Under the pieces are notes generated by a model. It saw nothing but the letters and a program-made list of their open reading frames with translations. It was not told the DNA's origin and did no database searches. From positions 186,001 through 250,000 of the forward strand of contig NZ_JBAWKJ010000001.1 of assembly GCF_037095755.1 (NCBI RefSeq): a DNA stretch of 64,000 bases. Reading direction: 5' to 3'. Shown here in pieces: positions 52,317-61,629 of this stretch. Both the position numbers and the translations under genes were made by a program. Numbering within the stretch: the stretch's first letter is position 1; each line of letters begins with the position of its first letter. This DNA comes from Sphingopyxis sp. CCNWLW2 (GTDB taxonomy: Bacteria; Pseudomonadota; Alphaproteobacteria; Sphingomonadales; Sphingomonadaceae).

Positions 52317-53408
52317 TCAGCCTTTGACGGTGACCTCGACGCGGCGCGCCGCCGAATTGTCGGTGCCCGTCGTCGTCGCCTCGGCCGGCTTTTCAAGCAC
52401 GACCTTGTCGGCCGGGAAGCCGAGCTTCTCGAGCGCCGCCTTGACGCTCTGCGCGCGGTTCTTCGACAACTCGGCGTTAGCGGCCGCATTGCCCGTCGGA
52501 TCGTTATAGCCCGATACCGCGAGCGTCGCGGCGGGGTTGCTGTCGAGATAGGCTTTCACCGACGATGCCGCGGTCGTGAGATCGTTCGACACCTCCGATT
52601 TGCCGGTGTCGAAATAAACCGTCAGCATCGGCTTGCCCTCGCGGTCCGCCGCGACGACGCCGGCACCCTCGGGGACGGCGGCGACGGGCGCGGTTGCCGT
52701 ATCGGCGGGTGCGACCGTCTCACTGATCGCCGTGTCGTCGGTGGCCGGGGCAACCGCGGCGTCCTGTTTCGAACAATAGCGCAGGCCGAAGAACAGCAGC
52801 GCCGCGAGAGCGAGCAAAAGCAGAAGCCAGGGCAGCCAGCCCATGCCGCCGCTCTTTTCGCCGTCATCGCTCGAATAGGCGGTCTGCGGGCTTGCCGCGG
52901 TCGGCGCCGGATCCGCCGGCGGCGGAGCCGCAGCGGCGGGAATGGCCGATGCGCCGGCCAGGCCCGCCGCTGCCAGTGGGACGGCCGAGCTATCGTCGTC
53001 CTTGCCGGAATCGCCGTCCAGCCCGCCGGTGGCCGCGAGCCCTGCGGCAGCGCCCGCGGCGCCAGCCGCGCCTGCCGCGCCTGCCGCGCCGCCAAAGAGC
53101 GTAAGCAGGCCGAAATGCTGCGCGAGGAGATAATAGACGGTGACGCGATTCTTGGTCCGGTCTTCCTTCATCCGTTCGCCGACACCGGCGATCGCCGCGT
53201 CGAGCGTCGCGTCATCGTCGGTCAGCCCCAGTTTTTTCTTGAGGAAATTTTCGCGGACGCGGTCGGTTTCTTTTGTGTCGGTAAAGGAAACGAGCGAGGA
53301 ATCGCGGTTCCTGAGGGCGATGCCGAGATATTTGACGATCGCCGACACCACATTTTCGTCGGCGTCCGCGACATATTTCCTGACATCCGCCAGCCAATCT
53401 TCTGCCAT
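52317..53408 (-). CDS. DUF2853 domain fused to an OmpA-type peptidoglycan-binding domain
   Basis: A 363-residue fusion. Residues 1-102 form a DUF2853 domain (DWLADVRKYVADADENVV, RENFLKKKLGLTDDD, TKNRVTVYYLLAQHFGLLTL). An Ala/Gly/Pro linker (about 105-185) with AAGAAGAAG repeats follows, then a single helix (about 194-214, WLPWLLLLLALAALLFFGLRY) and a second linker, and finally an OmpA C-terminal domain (about 255-363: MLTVYFDTGKSEVSND, VSGYNDPTGNAAANAELSKNRAQSV). The cytosolic DUF2853 part is thus tied to the cell wall through a membrane helix, a link between cytoplasm and peptidoglycan. DUF2853 usually stands alone. Confidence 0.88.
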   Translation of the reverse strand: MAEDWLADVRKYVADADENVVSAIVKYLGIALRNRDSSLVSFTDTKETDRVRENFLKKKLGLTDDDATLDAAIAGVGERMKEDRTKNRVTVYYLLAQHFGLLTLFGGAAGAAGAAGAAGAAAGLAATGGLDGDSGKDDDSSAVPLAAAGLAGASAIPAAAAPPPADPAPTAASPQTAYSSDDGEKSGGMGWLPWLLLLLALAALLFFGLRYCSKQDAAVAPATDDTAISETVAPADTATAPVAAVPEGAGVVAADREGKPMLTVYFDTGKSEVSNDLTTAASSVKAYLDSNPAATLAVSGYNDPTGNAAANAELSKNRAQSVKAALEKLGFPADKVVLEKPAEATTTGTDNSAARRVEVTVKG

Positions 53409-53536
53409 GCGATTTCCTCCTGCTTAGACGCAAGGGTTCGTCGTCAGACGCTCGCACGGGGGGCGAGACTCGCGTCTTAGGAGGCGGAACTTATATCATT
53501 TTCCGCGAAAGCAAACCTCGCGGCGGGAAATCGGGG

Positions 53537-54526
<990 letters not shown>

Positions 54527-54594
54527 CGCTTTTCCTTATATGGCTTTAGCCTTGGCGCACCCCCTACACCGCCACCCGCGACAGGGCAATTCGG

Positions 54595-55308
54595 CTATGA
54601 GCCGGCCAGCCGCTCCGCGAGCGCGATGACAGGGGGCGTCATCGCCAGCAGATAGATGGTGACGCGCACCGCGATGACAATCGCCGCGATCGCTTTTGTC
54701 GCGGGATGGATGCGGCCCAGCGTTCGCCGGTCGTACAGCGCGATGATGCCGACAACGCCAAGCTGGACCAGCCCGATCGGAATGTCCGACCAGCCGATCA
54801 TCAGCGGCATCGGCAGGATGCGGCCGAGCGCGGGTTCGAGGATGACGATCGTCGCGCCGATCATCAGCCGCCGGTGCCACGCGGTCGTATGGCGCCGCCT
54901 GATCGCCGCCCACACCATCAAACCAAAGACCAGCGATTCCACAGTCGTGAGCGCGAGGAAATAAGGCGGCGTGAAGAAGGGCGGAAAGCGGTTCAGCACC
55001 AGCGACGCGAGGCCGGTAAAAATGCCGAGGCCGGTGATGAACAGCCCGAGCCCCGCGCCGATCCACCCAAGCCGCCGGTGCAGCGCCAGATTATCGCGCG
55101 AGACGAGCGTCGGCTGAACGATCAGCAGCGCCAGCCATGCCAGCATCAGCGCCCCGTGCAGATGCACCCAGAAAGGCGCCGCGACCGGATCGACGAAACC
55201 TCTCAGTGCGAATTGCAGAAAACCGAAGACGATGAAGATCGCAAGGCCGATCGCCATGCGATGCCAGAAAAGTTCGGCGCGCGCGGCGCCCCCTGCGGTG
55301 CTAGCCAT
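54595..55308 (-). CDS. Multi-helix membrane protein, DUF2306-like
   Basis: A 237-residue protein with six or seven helices. LQFALRGFVDPVAAPFWVHLHGALMLAWLALL has paired His residues near helix 2, and LALHRRLGWIGAGLGLF and TAWHRRLMIGATIVILEPA repeat an H-R-R-L pattern, suggesting a haem- or lipid-binding cytochrome-like membrane fold. No enzyme can be named. Confidence 0.72.
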   Translation of the reverse strand: MASTAGGAARAELFWHRMAIGLAIFIVFGFLQFALRGFVDPVAAPFWVHLHGALMLAWLALLIVQPTLVSRDNLALHRRLGWIGAGLGLFITGLGIFTGLASLVLNRFPPFFTPPYFLALTTVESLVFGLMVWAAIRRRHTTAWHRRLMIGATIVILEPALGRILPMPLMIGWSDIPIGLVQLGVVGIIALYDRRTLGRIHPATKAIAAIVIAVRVTIYLLAMTPPVIALAERLAGS

Positions 55309-55396
55309 GCCCTACCCCTGCCCGACCGCTCCCCCAATACCACACATAGAACGGTACTCGATAGAATCATTCTCCGAATACCGCTCAGCGCTTAAT

Positions 55397-56359
55397 CTAT
55401 TTCCCCAAGACCCCCCTGTCGGTGACGCGTTGCGCGACGAGCAGGTCGTAATCCGCCGGTGTTCTGAAAATGCGACCTTCAACTTCATAGCTATGCCACA
55501 TACGAAAGGGTTCGTGTGCGGGCGGGATCAGAATTAGCGGAGGGGGACGGCTTCCATCAGGGTTTGGCGGCCCGATTAATATAAACATGTCGCCGTGTTG
55601 CTCAATTCGACCCAGATGCCGAGATACTTGATCCGGTGCCGCGCTGAACAGACTCTCGCGATCGGGAGCATAGTGTTGTGGGTGATCGATGATTGAGATG
55701 GTGTCTTTTTGCTGGAGCAGGGAGAGTCCCTTAGATGAATTGACGCCGTAGGCCCCCTCACCATATGCCGAACTCACAGAATGTGCCGTCCCGACCGCTG
55801 CATGGACACCCCGTTCCCGGCGCTGCACCTCAGAGACGTGTCGCTTTTCGATGATTGCTGTACAATCGGTAGACCAGACTTTCACGCTTGATACGTTGTC
55901 GAGTTCCATTAAGTCCGCGATGGCGCTGGCGCATCGGTTTGGTTGCTCGCTGAGCGCATCATGCGCTACGTCATAGATCAAGCCCATAACGGCAAGCACT
56001 AGCGACCATTCGGCGATGCGCCGCGACTTATATGCTTCAGCTGCTTGATCAAGGGTCGCCTGTGCTGTGACAACTGCCGAGCCGTCGAGGTCGGCGCGAA
56101 GTCGCGCGATCTCCTGCTCCATTTGTTCAAGCCGTTTCTCGTCAGGTGGATTGCTCCACCAACGAAAACTAAAACGACCAAAAATACATTTCTTCTGAAG
56201 ATCAACAACTTCAAGGCGATATGCTGGAATAATTCCATCTTCACCAACAAATGTGAAGCAATTTAACAGAGCGATAAGGCGGCGCAAGTCCACCGCATCG
56301 TTAGTCTTAAGATACAAAGCAAACTCGCCCGGACGGAGCGCTATATTCTCAAAATCCAT
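55397..56359 (-). CDS. Orphan protein of unknown function, AT-richer than neighbours
   Basis: A 320-residue protein with no family I recognise. Visible: MDFENIALRPGEFALYLKT start, a charged helix with coiled-coil pattern (about 72-92, DEKRLEQMEQEIARLRADLD), one possible membrane helix (about 117-132, AEWSLVLAVMGLIYDV), and a soluble C-terminal half with no Cys cluster, zinc or ATP motif. Codon use differs and base composition is clearly lower in GC than the flanking genes, most of all at the 5' end, which is a sign of recent transfer. The ATG at 56359 follows GAGGGAATT. Confidence 0.72.
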   Translation of the reverse strand: MDFENIALRPGEFALYLKTNDAVDLRRLIALLNCFTFVGEDGIIPAYRLEVVDLQKKCIFGRFSFRWWSNPPDEKRLEQMEQEIARLRADLDGSAVVTAQATLDQAAEAYKSRRIAEWSLVLAVMGLIYDVAHDALSEQPNRCASAIADLMELDNVSSVKVWSTDCTAIIEKRHVSEVQRRERGVHAAVGTAHSVSSAYGEGAYGVNSSKGLSLLQQKDTISIIDHPQHYAPDRESLFSAAPDQVSRHLGRIEQHGDMFILIGPPNPDGSRPPPLILIPPAHEPFRMWHSYEVEGRIFRTPADYDLLVAQRVTDRGVLGK

Positions 56360-56493
56360 ACGATAATTCCCTCGCATCCTTTTTGAGCACACAAAACGCC
56401 AAGCGCAAGTATGTCGCGGAAATTAACGGAGATCGGATATGGTTACCCGTCTCAAGCCCCAGCTAATATCGTAGAGAAGTCCCGACGTTCCCT

Positions 56494-57132
56494 TCAAATC
56501 GCGGGACTGTCGGCGAAACGCGCGGTGACCTTGGCCTCGATCCCCGCGGCCTTCAGCGGCATCGCGAAGCTCTGCTCGACCGCGGTCCGCGCCGCGCCCT
56601 GCGCGAGGCGCATCGGGGTCGCGCCCTTCGCCTGCGCGATCAGTTCCTCCTGCGCGCGCTTGCGGTTCGCCGCGTCGAGCGTGCGTTCGGCGTCGGTCAG
56701 GGTCAGCAGGATCTCACCATCGCGATATTCGCTGATCGCGTCGATATCGATCTCGGGGCCCGCGAGCCGCAGCGGCGGCAAGGTGACGGTGAGCGCGTTG
56801 GTGGTCGCATCCCAGTCGAGGTCGGACTGCTTCAATTTGCCGAGGTCGAGTTCGTAACGCACCGTACCCGGCATGATCAGCGTCTTTTTGGCGCTGAGCC
56901 CCATCCGGCTCTGCGTCGAGGTCACCACCGCGACATAGCGTGCGGTGAAGGGGACGAGGACATTCTGTTCCTGCAGGCCCTGCAGGCTCGCGGCGACGAC
57001 GGTTTCGGGATCATAGCCCTTTTGCCAGTCCTGCCAGGCCGCGACCGCCCACCAGACGGCGACAAGCAGCAGCGCCGCGGCGGCGAGCAGGATCAGGCGG
57101 GGCGCAAGGCGCGCAGCGGAAGCGGAGGTCAT
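56494..57132 (-). CDS. DUF4230 membrane-anchored protein
   Basis: 212 residues: an N-terminal helix (about 11-33, ILLAAAALLLVAVWWAVAAW) and a periplasmic beta-rich DUF4230 domain (about 50-210). Motifs NVLVPFTARYVAVVTSTQS, KTLIMPGTVRYELDLG and VTLPPLRLAGPEID match the family pattern. Function unknown. Its start codon abuts the stop of the MBL hydrolase, so the two form an operon. Confidence 0.8.
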   Translation of the reverse strand: MTSASAARLAPRLILLAAAALLLVAVWWAVAAWQDWQKGYDPETVVAASLQGLQEQNVLVPFTARYVAVVTSTQSRMGLSAKKTLIMPGTVRYELDLGKLKQSDLDWDATTNALTVTLPPLRLAGPEIDIDAISEYRDGEILLTLTDAERTLDAANRKRAQEELIAQAKGATPMRLAQGAARTAVEQSFAMPLKAAGIEAKVTARFADSPAI

Positions 57133-58050
57133 TCAGGCAAGTTCCCATTCTTCGTCATGCGCGCGCACGATCCCGCGCGTCTGAAGGTCGATCAGGTGCG
57201 CGAGCACCGAGCGGCCGGCGGCGCCATTGAGCCGCGGGTCGAGCCCCTTATACATATGCTTGACCATGTCGGGGATGACGTTCGTCCCCTTTTCGAGTTC
57301 GCGCAAGATCTGCCGCTCACGCTGCTTGCGGTGGCCGAGCATACCGCGCACGAGCTGCCGCGGCTTGGTCACCGCGGGGCCGTGCGCCGGATAATAGACG
57401 CGGTCCTCGCGGTCATAGAGCTTCGACAGGCTCGCCATATAGGCGGCCATATCGCCGTCGGGCGGGCTGACGACGCTGGTCGACCAGGCCATGACATGAT
57501 CGCCGGTGAACAGCGCGCCGCTTTCGACAAGCCCGAAGCAGAGATGGTTCGAGGTATGTCCCGGGGTCGCCACGGCTTCGAGGGTCCAGCCGTCGCCCGA
57601 AATGCGCTCGCCATCGATCAGCACGCGGTCGGGGGCATAATCGGGGTCGAAGGCCGAATCGGCGCGCGGCCCGTCATCACGCAAGGCAAGCGGCGCGCAG
57701 CCGACGATCGGCGCGCCCGTCGCTTCCTTCAGGGGCGCCGCGGCGGGGCTATGGTCGCGGTGGGTGTGGGTGCAGAGGATCGCGGCGATGCGCTGGCCTT
57801 CGGTCGCGCGCAGGATCGCGTCGACATGGCCGGTGCCGTTGATGTCCGCCGGGTCGCCGATGCTGAGCCCCGAGCCCGTCGGACCCGGATCGATCACCGC
57901 GACGTCGCTCCCCGCCCCGACGATCCATGTCTGGGTGCCCGTGAAAGTATAGGGCGACGGGTTCGGCGCGAGCACGCGCCGCACCAGCGGCTCATGCTGC
58001 TCGCACTCGCCGGCGCGGATGCTGTCGGGCCAGGGCTTTTCTTCGCTCAT
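57133..58050 (-). CDS. MBL-fold metallohydrolase (LACTB2-like)
   Basis: A 305-residue metallo-beta-lactamase-fold hydrolase. Zinc ligands ILCTHTHRDHSPAAAPL (the HxHxDH motif, about 94-110), VATPGHTSNHLCF and GDHVMAW are present; a C-terminal winged region (RGMLGHRKQRERQILRELEK) is typical of the LACTB2/RNase-like group. The substrate may be a thioester or RNA end. Start ATG 58050 (MSEEK); an ATG 9 nt upstream is an alternative. The 168-nt gap to the M56 gene holds nothing I can support. Confidence 0.85.
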   Translation of the reverse strand: MSEEKPWPDSIRAGECEQHEPLVRRVLAPNPSPYTFTGTQTWIVGAGSDVAVIDPGPTGSGLSIGDPADINGTGHVDAILRATEGQRIAAILCTHTHRDHSPAAAPLKEATGAPIVGCAPLALRDDGPRADSAFDPDYAPDRVLIDGERISGDGWTLEAVATPGHTSNHLCFGLVESGALFTGDHVMAWSTSVVSPPDGDMAAYMASLSKLYDREDRVYYPAHGPAVTKPRQLVRGMLGHRKQRERQILRELEKGTNVIPDMVKHMYKGLDPRLNGAAGRSVLAHLIDLQTRGIVRAHDEEWELA

Positions 58051-58218
58051 GCCGCCCATGTGGCATCGCGGACCACGAAGGAAAAGGGATGGGCACGAAA
58101 AAGCGCATGCGAAAAAAGGGAGCGGCGTGAAAAAGGGAGCGACATGGGCCGCCCCCTTTCCCCGCCCCTGCCGCCGGCCCCACCGGGGAGCAAAAGCCGG
58201 CGGTGAAGCTGCTCGGTC

Positions 58219-59877
58219 CTAGTGGTCCGATTTCTCGATATCCGCGATCGCCCTTTCGAGGTCGGCGGCGACCTTGGCGCGCATGTCATCGGACAGGGTG
58301 CGCGCACGTTCGCCCTCGGCAAAGGCTTCGCGCGCCTTCTTCAGCGCCGAGAGCCGCGCCGCCTTGGCTTCGGGTCCGTCGCCGCACGCGAACATCATCA
58401 CGTGGCTGCGCTTGTTGCCGCTGTTTTCGTCGCGGTTGACGATCGGCGCCGCCTTGCCGTCACCGCATTTGCCCAGAACCATCGCCTTGCCGTGAGTGCT
58501 CCAGCTGCCGTGCATTGGGGGGATGGGCGGCATGGGCGGCAGCGGCGCCATGACGGTGCGGATGCGTTCCTTGCGCTTCGCTTCGAGCTTGTCGGCGATC
58601 GCTTCGGCGCGCTTGCCGGTGATGCCCTGTTCCTTTAGCGTCGCGATGACATCGTCGCGCGACAGGCCGCCGGGGGAGCGGATTTCGATGCGGCGCATCT
58701 TGTCCTTGCCGTCCATCATCGCGCGCGCCTTGCCCTCGCCTTCACCGTCGCGGCGGATGACGATGCGGTGGACTTCGCGCTTCTTCTTGCCGTCGTCGGT
58801 CGCAGAATCGTCGCGATGCTCGGTAAAGACCATCATGCCGGGCGCGTCCGGCGCCTCGGGCGGCAGCGGCGGTTCGGGGGGCGCCGGCGGCACGGGCGGT
58901 TCGCCAAGGTCGGCGGTCTGCGCCTTTGCCACGACGATCCCCGCGGGGACGAGCGTCGCGGTCGCGCCGAGCACGGCCAGCGTCGCGCTGCCAATCAGCA
59001 ACCGGCCGACAAGGCCGCGCTTCTTCGAAATATCCCCTTGCGTCAACATCGTCAGCCTCTCCTGCAGATTATCGTGGACCGCCATCGGCGCGGCGAGCGA
59101 CAGGCGCGGGCCGACTGCGGCCTTGACGATCGCGGTCGCATAACGCGCGGTCCGCTCGCCCCGTTCGGTGCAATCGGTCATCGTCAGCACGCGCGCGTCG
59201 CACGCGGCCTCCTGATCGAAACGAAAGGCGCGGATCGCGCGCCAGGCGAAGGGGTTGAACCATTGCGCGGCGAGCAACACGAGCGCCGCGCTGTTCGCCC
59301 ACAGATCGCCGTGGCGGTGGTGCGACAGTTCGTGATCGATCGCCAGCGCGCGCTCCTCGGCGACATAGCGCGCGAAGAAATCGTGCGGGACGGCGACGTA
59401 ACGCTGCCACAGGCCAAAAGCGACGGGGCCGTCGACCGCGTCGGACATCACCAGCCGGATGGTGCCGATCGGCTCGAGCTCGACCGCGTCGCCCAGCACC
59501 GCGCGGCGGAAACGCCGGTGCGACACCATCGCGGTCACGATAACGGCGACCATGCCCGCCGCCCACAGCGCGAAGAAGAGCGGCACCAGCTCGGCGAGCG
59601 ACCAGAAAGGTTCGGCCGCAACGGGCGCCGCAACCGGCAGGCCAACGGGGACCATCACCGCCATGTCCGCCGCGGGCTCGGGCATGATAACCACCGGATC
59701 GGCGAAGGGCAGCGGCGGCAGCACCAGCCGCAGCGCGGGCACCGCCCACAAGGCATAGGTCAGCCGCGGGCCGAAATGGCGCGCGAATGGCTTGCGAACG
59801 ATCAGGATCAACAGGACGAGAAGGCCCGTGGTGACGAGCGTATCGGCCCACGCCTGGAGCAGCATCGCGGCGCTCAC
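58219..59877 (-). CDS. M56 family metallopeptidase (BlaR1-like sensor)
   Basis: A 552-residue membrane metalloprotease. Helices lie near residues 10-28, 37-55, 95-120 and about 305-325; the zinc motif AIDHELSHHRHGD lies near residue 180 on the cytosolic side. The C-terminal half is charged and periplasmic (ERIRTVMAPLPPMPPIPPMH, KRSHVMMFACGDG) and lacks the penicillin-binding sensor domain, so it senses something other than a beta-lactam. Coupled to a BlaI-type repressor by a 4-nt overlap; on activation it should cleave that repressor. Confidence 0.88.
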   Translation of the reverse strand: MSAAMLLQAWADTLVTTGLLVLLILIVRKPFARHFGPRLTYALWAVPALRLVLPPLPFADPVVIMPEPAADMAVMVPVGLPVAAPVAAEPFWSLAELVPLFFALWAAGMVAVIVTAMVSHRRFRRAVLGDAVELEPIGTIRLVMSDAVDGPVAFGLWQRYVAVPHDFFARYVAEERALAIDHELSHHRHGDLWANSAALVLLAAQWFNPFAWRAIRAFRFDQEAACDARVLTMTDCTERGERTARYATAIVKAAVGPRLSLAAPMAVHDNLQERLTMLTQGDISKKRGLVGRLLIGSATLAVLGATATLVPAGIVVAKAQTADLGEPPVPPAPPEPPLPPEAPDAPGMMVFTEHRDDSATDDGKKKREVHRIVIRRDGEGEGKARAMMDGKDKMRRIEIRSPGGLSRDDVIATLKEQGITGKRAEAIADKLEAKRKERIRTVMAPLPPMPPIPPMHGSWSTHGKAMVLGKCGDGKAAPIVNRDENSGNKRSHVMMFACGDGPEAKAARLSALKKAREAFAEGERARTLSDDMRAKVAADLERAIADIEKSDH

Positions 59878-60242
59878 GACTTCAGCCGCTTCAAAAGGGC
59901 CTCGATTTCGGCGATGTCGGTGTCGGTCAGCGCCTCGCGGTCGGCGAGATGCGCGATCAGCGGGCTGACACGCCCGCCGAACAGCCGGTCGACAAAGCGC
60001 TGCGATTCCTCGCCGACGGCGTCGGCGCGTTCGATGGCGGGGCTATAGAGATAGCGCCGACCATCGGCTTCCGCCGTCACCGCGCCCTTCTGAACCAGCC
60101 GCGCAAGCAGCGTCTTCACCGTCGCCTGCGTCCAGCCGTTGATCTTGCCGATGCGCGAAGTCAGGTCGGCGGCGGTCTGCGGGGATTCCTCCCACAGCGC
60201 CGACAGCACCTGCATCTCCGACTCGCTTGCTCGTTCTGCCAT
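59874..60242 (-). CDS. BlaI/MecI/CopY family repressor
   Basis: A 122-residue winged-helix repressor. ASESEMQVLSALWEESPQTA (about 4-23), GWTQATVKTLLARLVQKGAV (recognition helix) and DGRRYLYSPAIERADA (wing) are canonical; the C-terminal dimerisation helix includes the usual protease site region. GGGAGGGG precedes the ATG at 60242. A perfect cop-box-like dyad lies 37 nt upstream. The M56 protease follows directly. Confidence 0.9.
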   Translation of the reverse strand: MAERASESEMQVLSALWEESPQTAADLTSRIGKINGWTQATVKTLLARLVQKGAVTAEADGRRYLYSPAIERADAVGEESQRFVDRLFGGRVSPLIAHLADREALTDTDIAEIEALLKRLKS

Positions 60243-60278
60243 GCGGACCCCTCCCATTGGCGTCGTCGTCACCGATGC

Positions 60279-60294
60279 GACTACAGATGTAGTC
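60279..60294. promoter_or_regulatory. BlaI/CopY operator
   Basis: GACTACA-GA-TGTAGTC, a perfect 7-2-7 palindrome whose core TACAGATGTA fits the TACA-N2-TGTA box bound by BlaI, MecI and CopY. It is placed 37 nt upstream of the repressor start, so the repressor most likely controls its own operon. Confidence 0.75.
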
Positions 60295-60431
60295 AAAGGG
60301 CTGAACGCTTCCTGAACGAAGCTGAATGGCTACCACTCCGTCGCTGGCGTGTCGGAATATTTGACACTCTCCGATCCCGGTAAGAAATCGCTAACCACCG
60401 TCTCGCGCCGGATTCGGCAAATGCCGCAAAT

Positions 60432-60650
60432 TGGCACGGCAATTGTATAGTATCCCATGTTCCCGAGTGTTCCGCTCAAATGGAGCGGTGGGGGACATCG
60501 GTCTGGTCCCTGATGTCCCCTGCCCCCACCCGGGAAAACCCCACTTACCCCCGAAGCAGACGGGGGGCGGAGCGGCCGAAAGGCCCCGCCCCCCGGAAGC
60601 TTTTCATCCGGACAAAAAAAGGACGGACCGCAACGGCGGCCCGTCCAGAA
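60432..60650 (+). other. Highly structured intergenic region with a sigma-54-like promoter
   Basis: TGGCACG-N4-TTGTA (60432-60447) resembles a -24/-12 promoter (consensus TGGCACG-N4-TTGCW; one mismatch). Then follow three hairpins: CCGCTC/GAGCGG (60472-60488), GGGGACATC/GATGTCCCC (60491-60520) and the very strong GGGGGGCGG...CCGCCCCCC stem with a GAAA loop (60562-60594). There is no plus-strand gene. A structured small RNA is possible; transcription is not shown. Confidence 0.35.
60614..60646 (-). terminator. Terminator of the Gly-rich protein gene
   Basis: On the minus strand GGACGGGCCGC-CGTT-GCGGTCCGTCC (one mismatch) is followed by a run of seven T. A second hairpin GGCCGCCG-CACA-CGGCGGCC (60654-60673) lies between it and the stop codon. 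Confidence 0.85.
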
Positions 60651-60684
60651 TATGGCCGCCGCACACGGCGGCCACCCCATTCGT

Positions 60685-61536
60685 TTATTCGGCTTCCTGC
60701 TGCTCGGCCGCTTTCTTGAGCTGGCCCTTGGTCATGCCGGTGACGAGGACGTCGCCCGACCCGGCAAAGCTGGTCGCCGGCAGCGTCGCGACGCGGTCAC
60801 CGACCTCGACCGTCACCGCCTGCACGACACCGCCGCCCGTCTGGCGCAATTCCTGGACATAGCCGATCACCTTGCCGCGCGCGTCGGTCACCGCCATGCC
60901 GGGTTCGACCGCGAACATCCCGGCGCCATTCGCCGCGCCGCTACCCGCAGCGGCGAGCTGACCGAGGCTGCCCTGGAAGCTGCCCGCGGCCGATCCAGCA
61001 CCGCTGGCGCTGCCTGAGACGTTCGACAGCGCGGCGCCGGTCCGGTCACGGGCAGTCCCGACCGCACCGCGCGCGGTGCCGGTGGCGGTCGAAGCCGTGT
61101 CCCTTGCCGTGCCGACGGCGCCGCGCGCGGTGCTGCCGACAAAATCGGTGCCGACCGCCTGCGCATCGAGGCTGCCGCTGCCCGAGGCGTTGCCCGAGCC
61201 GCTAGCGTTGCCGCCAAGGCTGTTGCCGAGCAGATCGCCGCCGCCGTTCGCCGAGCCCTTGCCGTTTGCATCGGCATTGCCTTTGCCCTGGACGCGGCCC
61301 GAACGGCGATCGACCTGCGCGTCGCCGCGGCCCGATCCGGTCAGATCGCCCGCGCCGCCAAGCGTGCCGCCGATCGGGCCGGTCGGATTGCCGAGCGTCC
61401 CGCCCAGCGTGCCGCCGAGGCTGCCGCCGAGGCCGCCGCCACCGCTGCCGCCAAGCAGCTGCGCACTGGCCGGAGCCGAAAAAGCCATGGCCGACGCGGC
61501 GAGCGCGAGGGCCGGAATGAAAATATGATTTGCCAT
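60685..61536 (-). CDS. Exported Gly/Ala/Ser-rich protein with PRC-like C-terminus
   Basis: 283 residues. Signal peptide (about 1-25, ending AFSAPASA). Residues 26-185 are low-complexity Gly-rich repeats (GGTLGGTLGN, GNASGSGNASGSGS) followed by two ARGAVGTARD copies. The C-terminal 70 residues (MAVTDARGKVIGYVQELRQ, TVEVGDRVATLPATSFAGSG) resemble a PRC-barrel-type beta domain. This suggests a secreted or surface protein, perhaps in biofilm or envelope stress; function unknown. Confidence 0.8.
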   Translation of the reverse strand: MANHIFIPALALAASAMAFSAPASAQLLGGSGGGGLGGSLGGTLGGTLGNPTGPIGGTLGGAGDLTGSGRGDAQVDRRSGRVQGKGNADANGKGSANGGGDLLGNSLGGNASGSGNASGSGSLDAQAVGTDFVGSTARGAVGTARDTASTATGTARGAVGTARDRTGAALSNVSGSASGAGSAAGSFQGSLGQLAAAGSGAANGAGMFAVEPGMAVTDARGKVIGYVQELRQTGGGVVQAVTVEVGDRVATLPATSFAGSGDVLVTGMTKGQLKKAAEQQEAE

Positions 61537-61629
61537 TGTCCTACTCCTGAGTTTGGGCCCGGAGGGGGTGGGCCTGGAGAGAGAACGACGGCGCGTTCGA
61601 TTTTCTTCCGAATAGTTGCTCAGGAGGGG

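Noticed and set aside
55309..55396. Possible attachment site beside the AT-rich orphan
   Set aside because: No tRNA gene, direct repeat or integrase was visible on either side.
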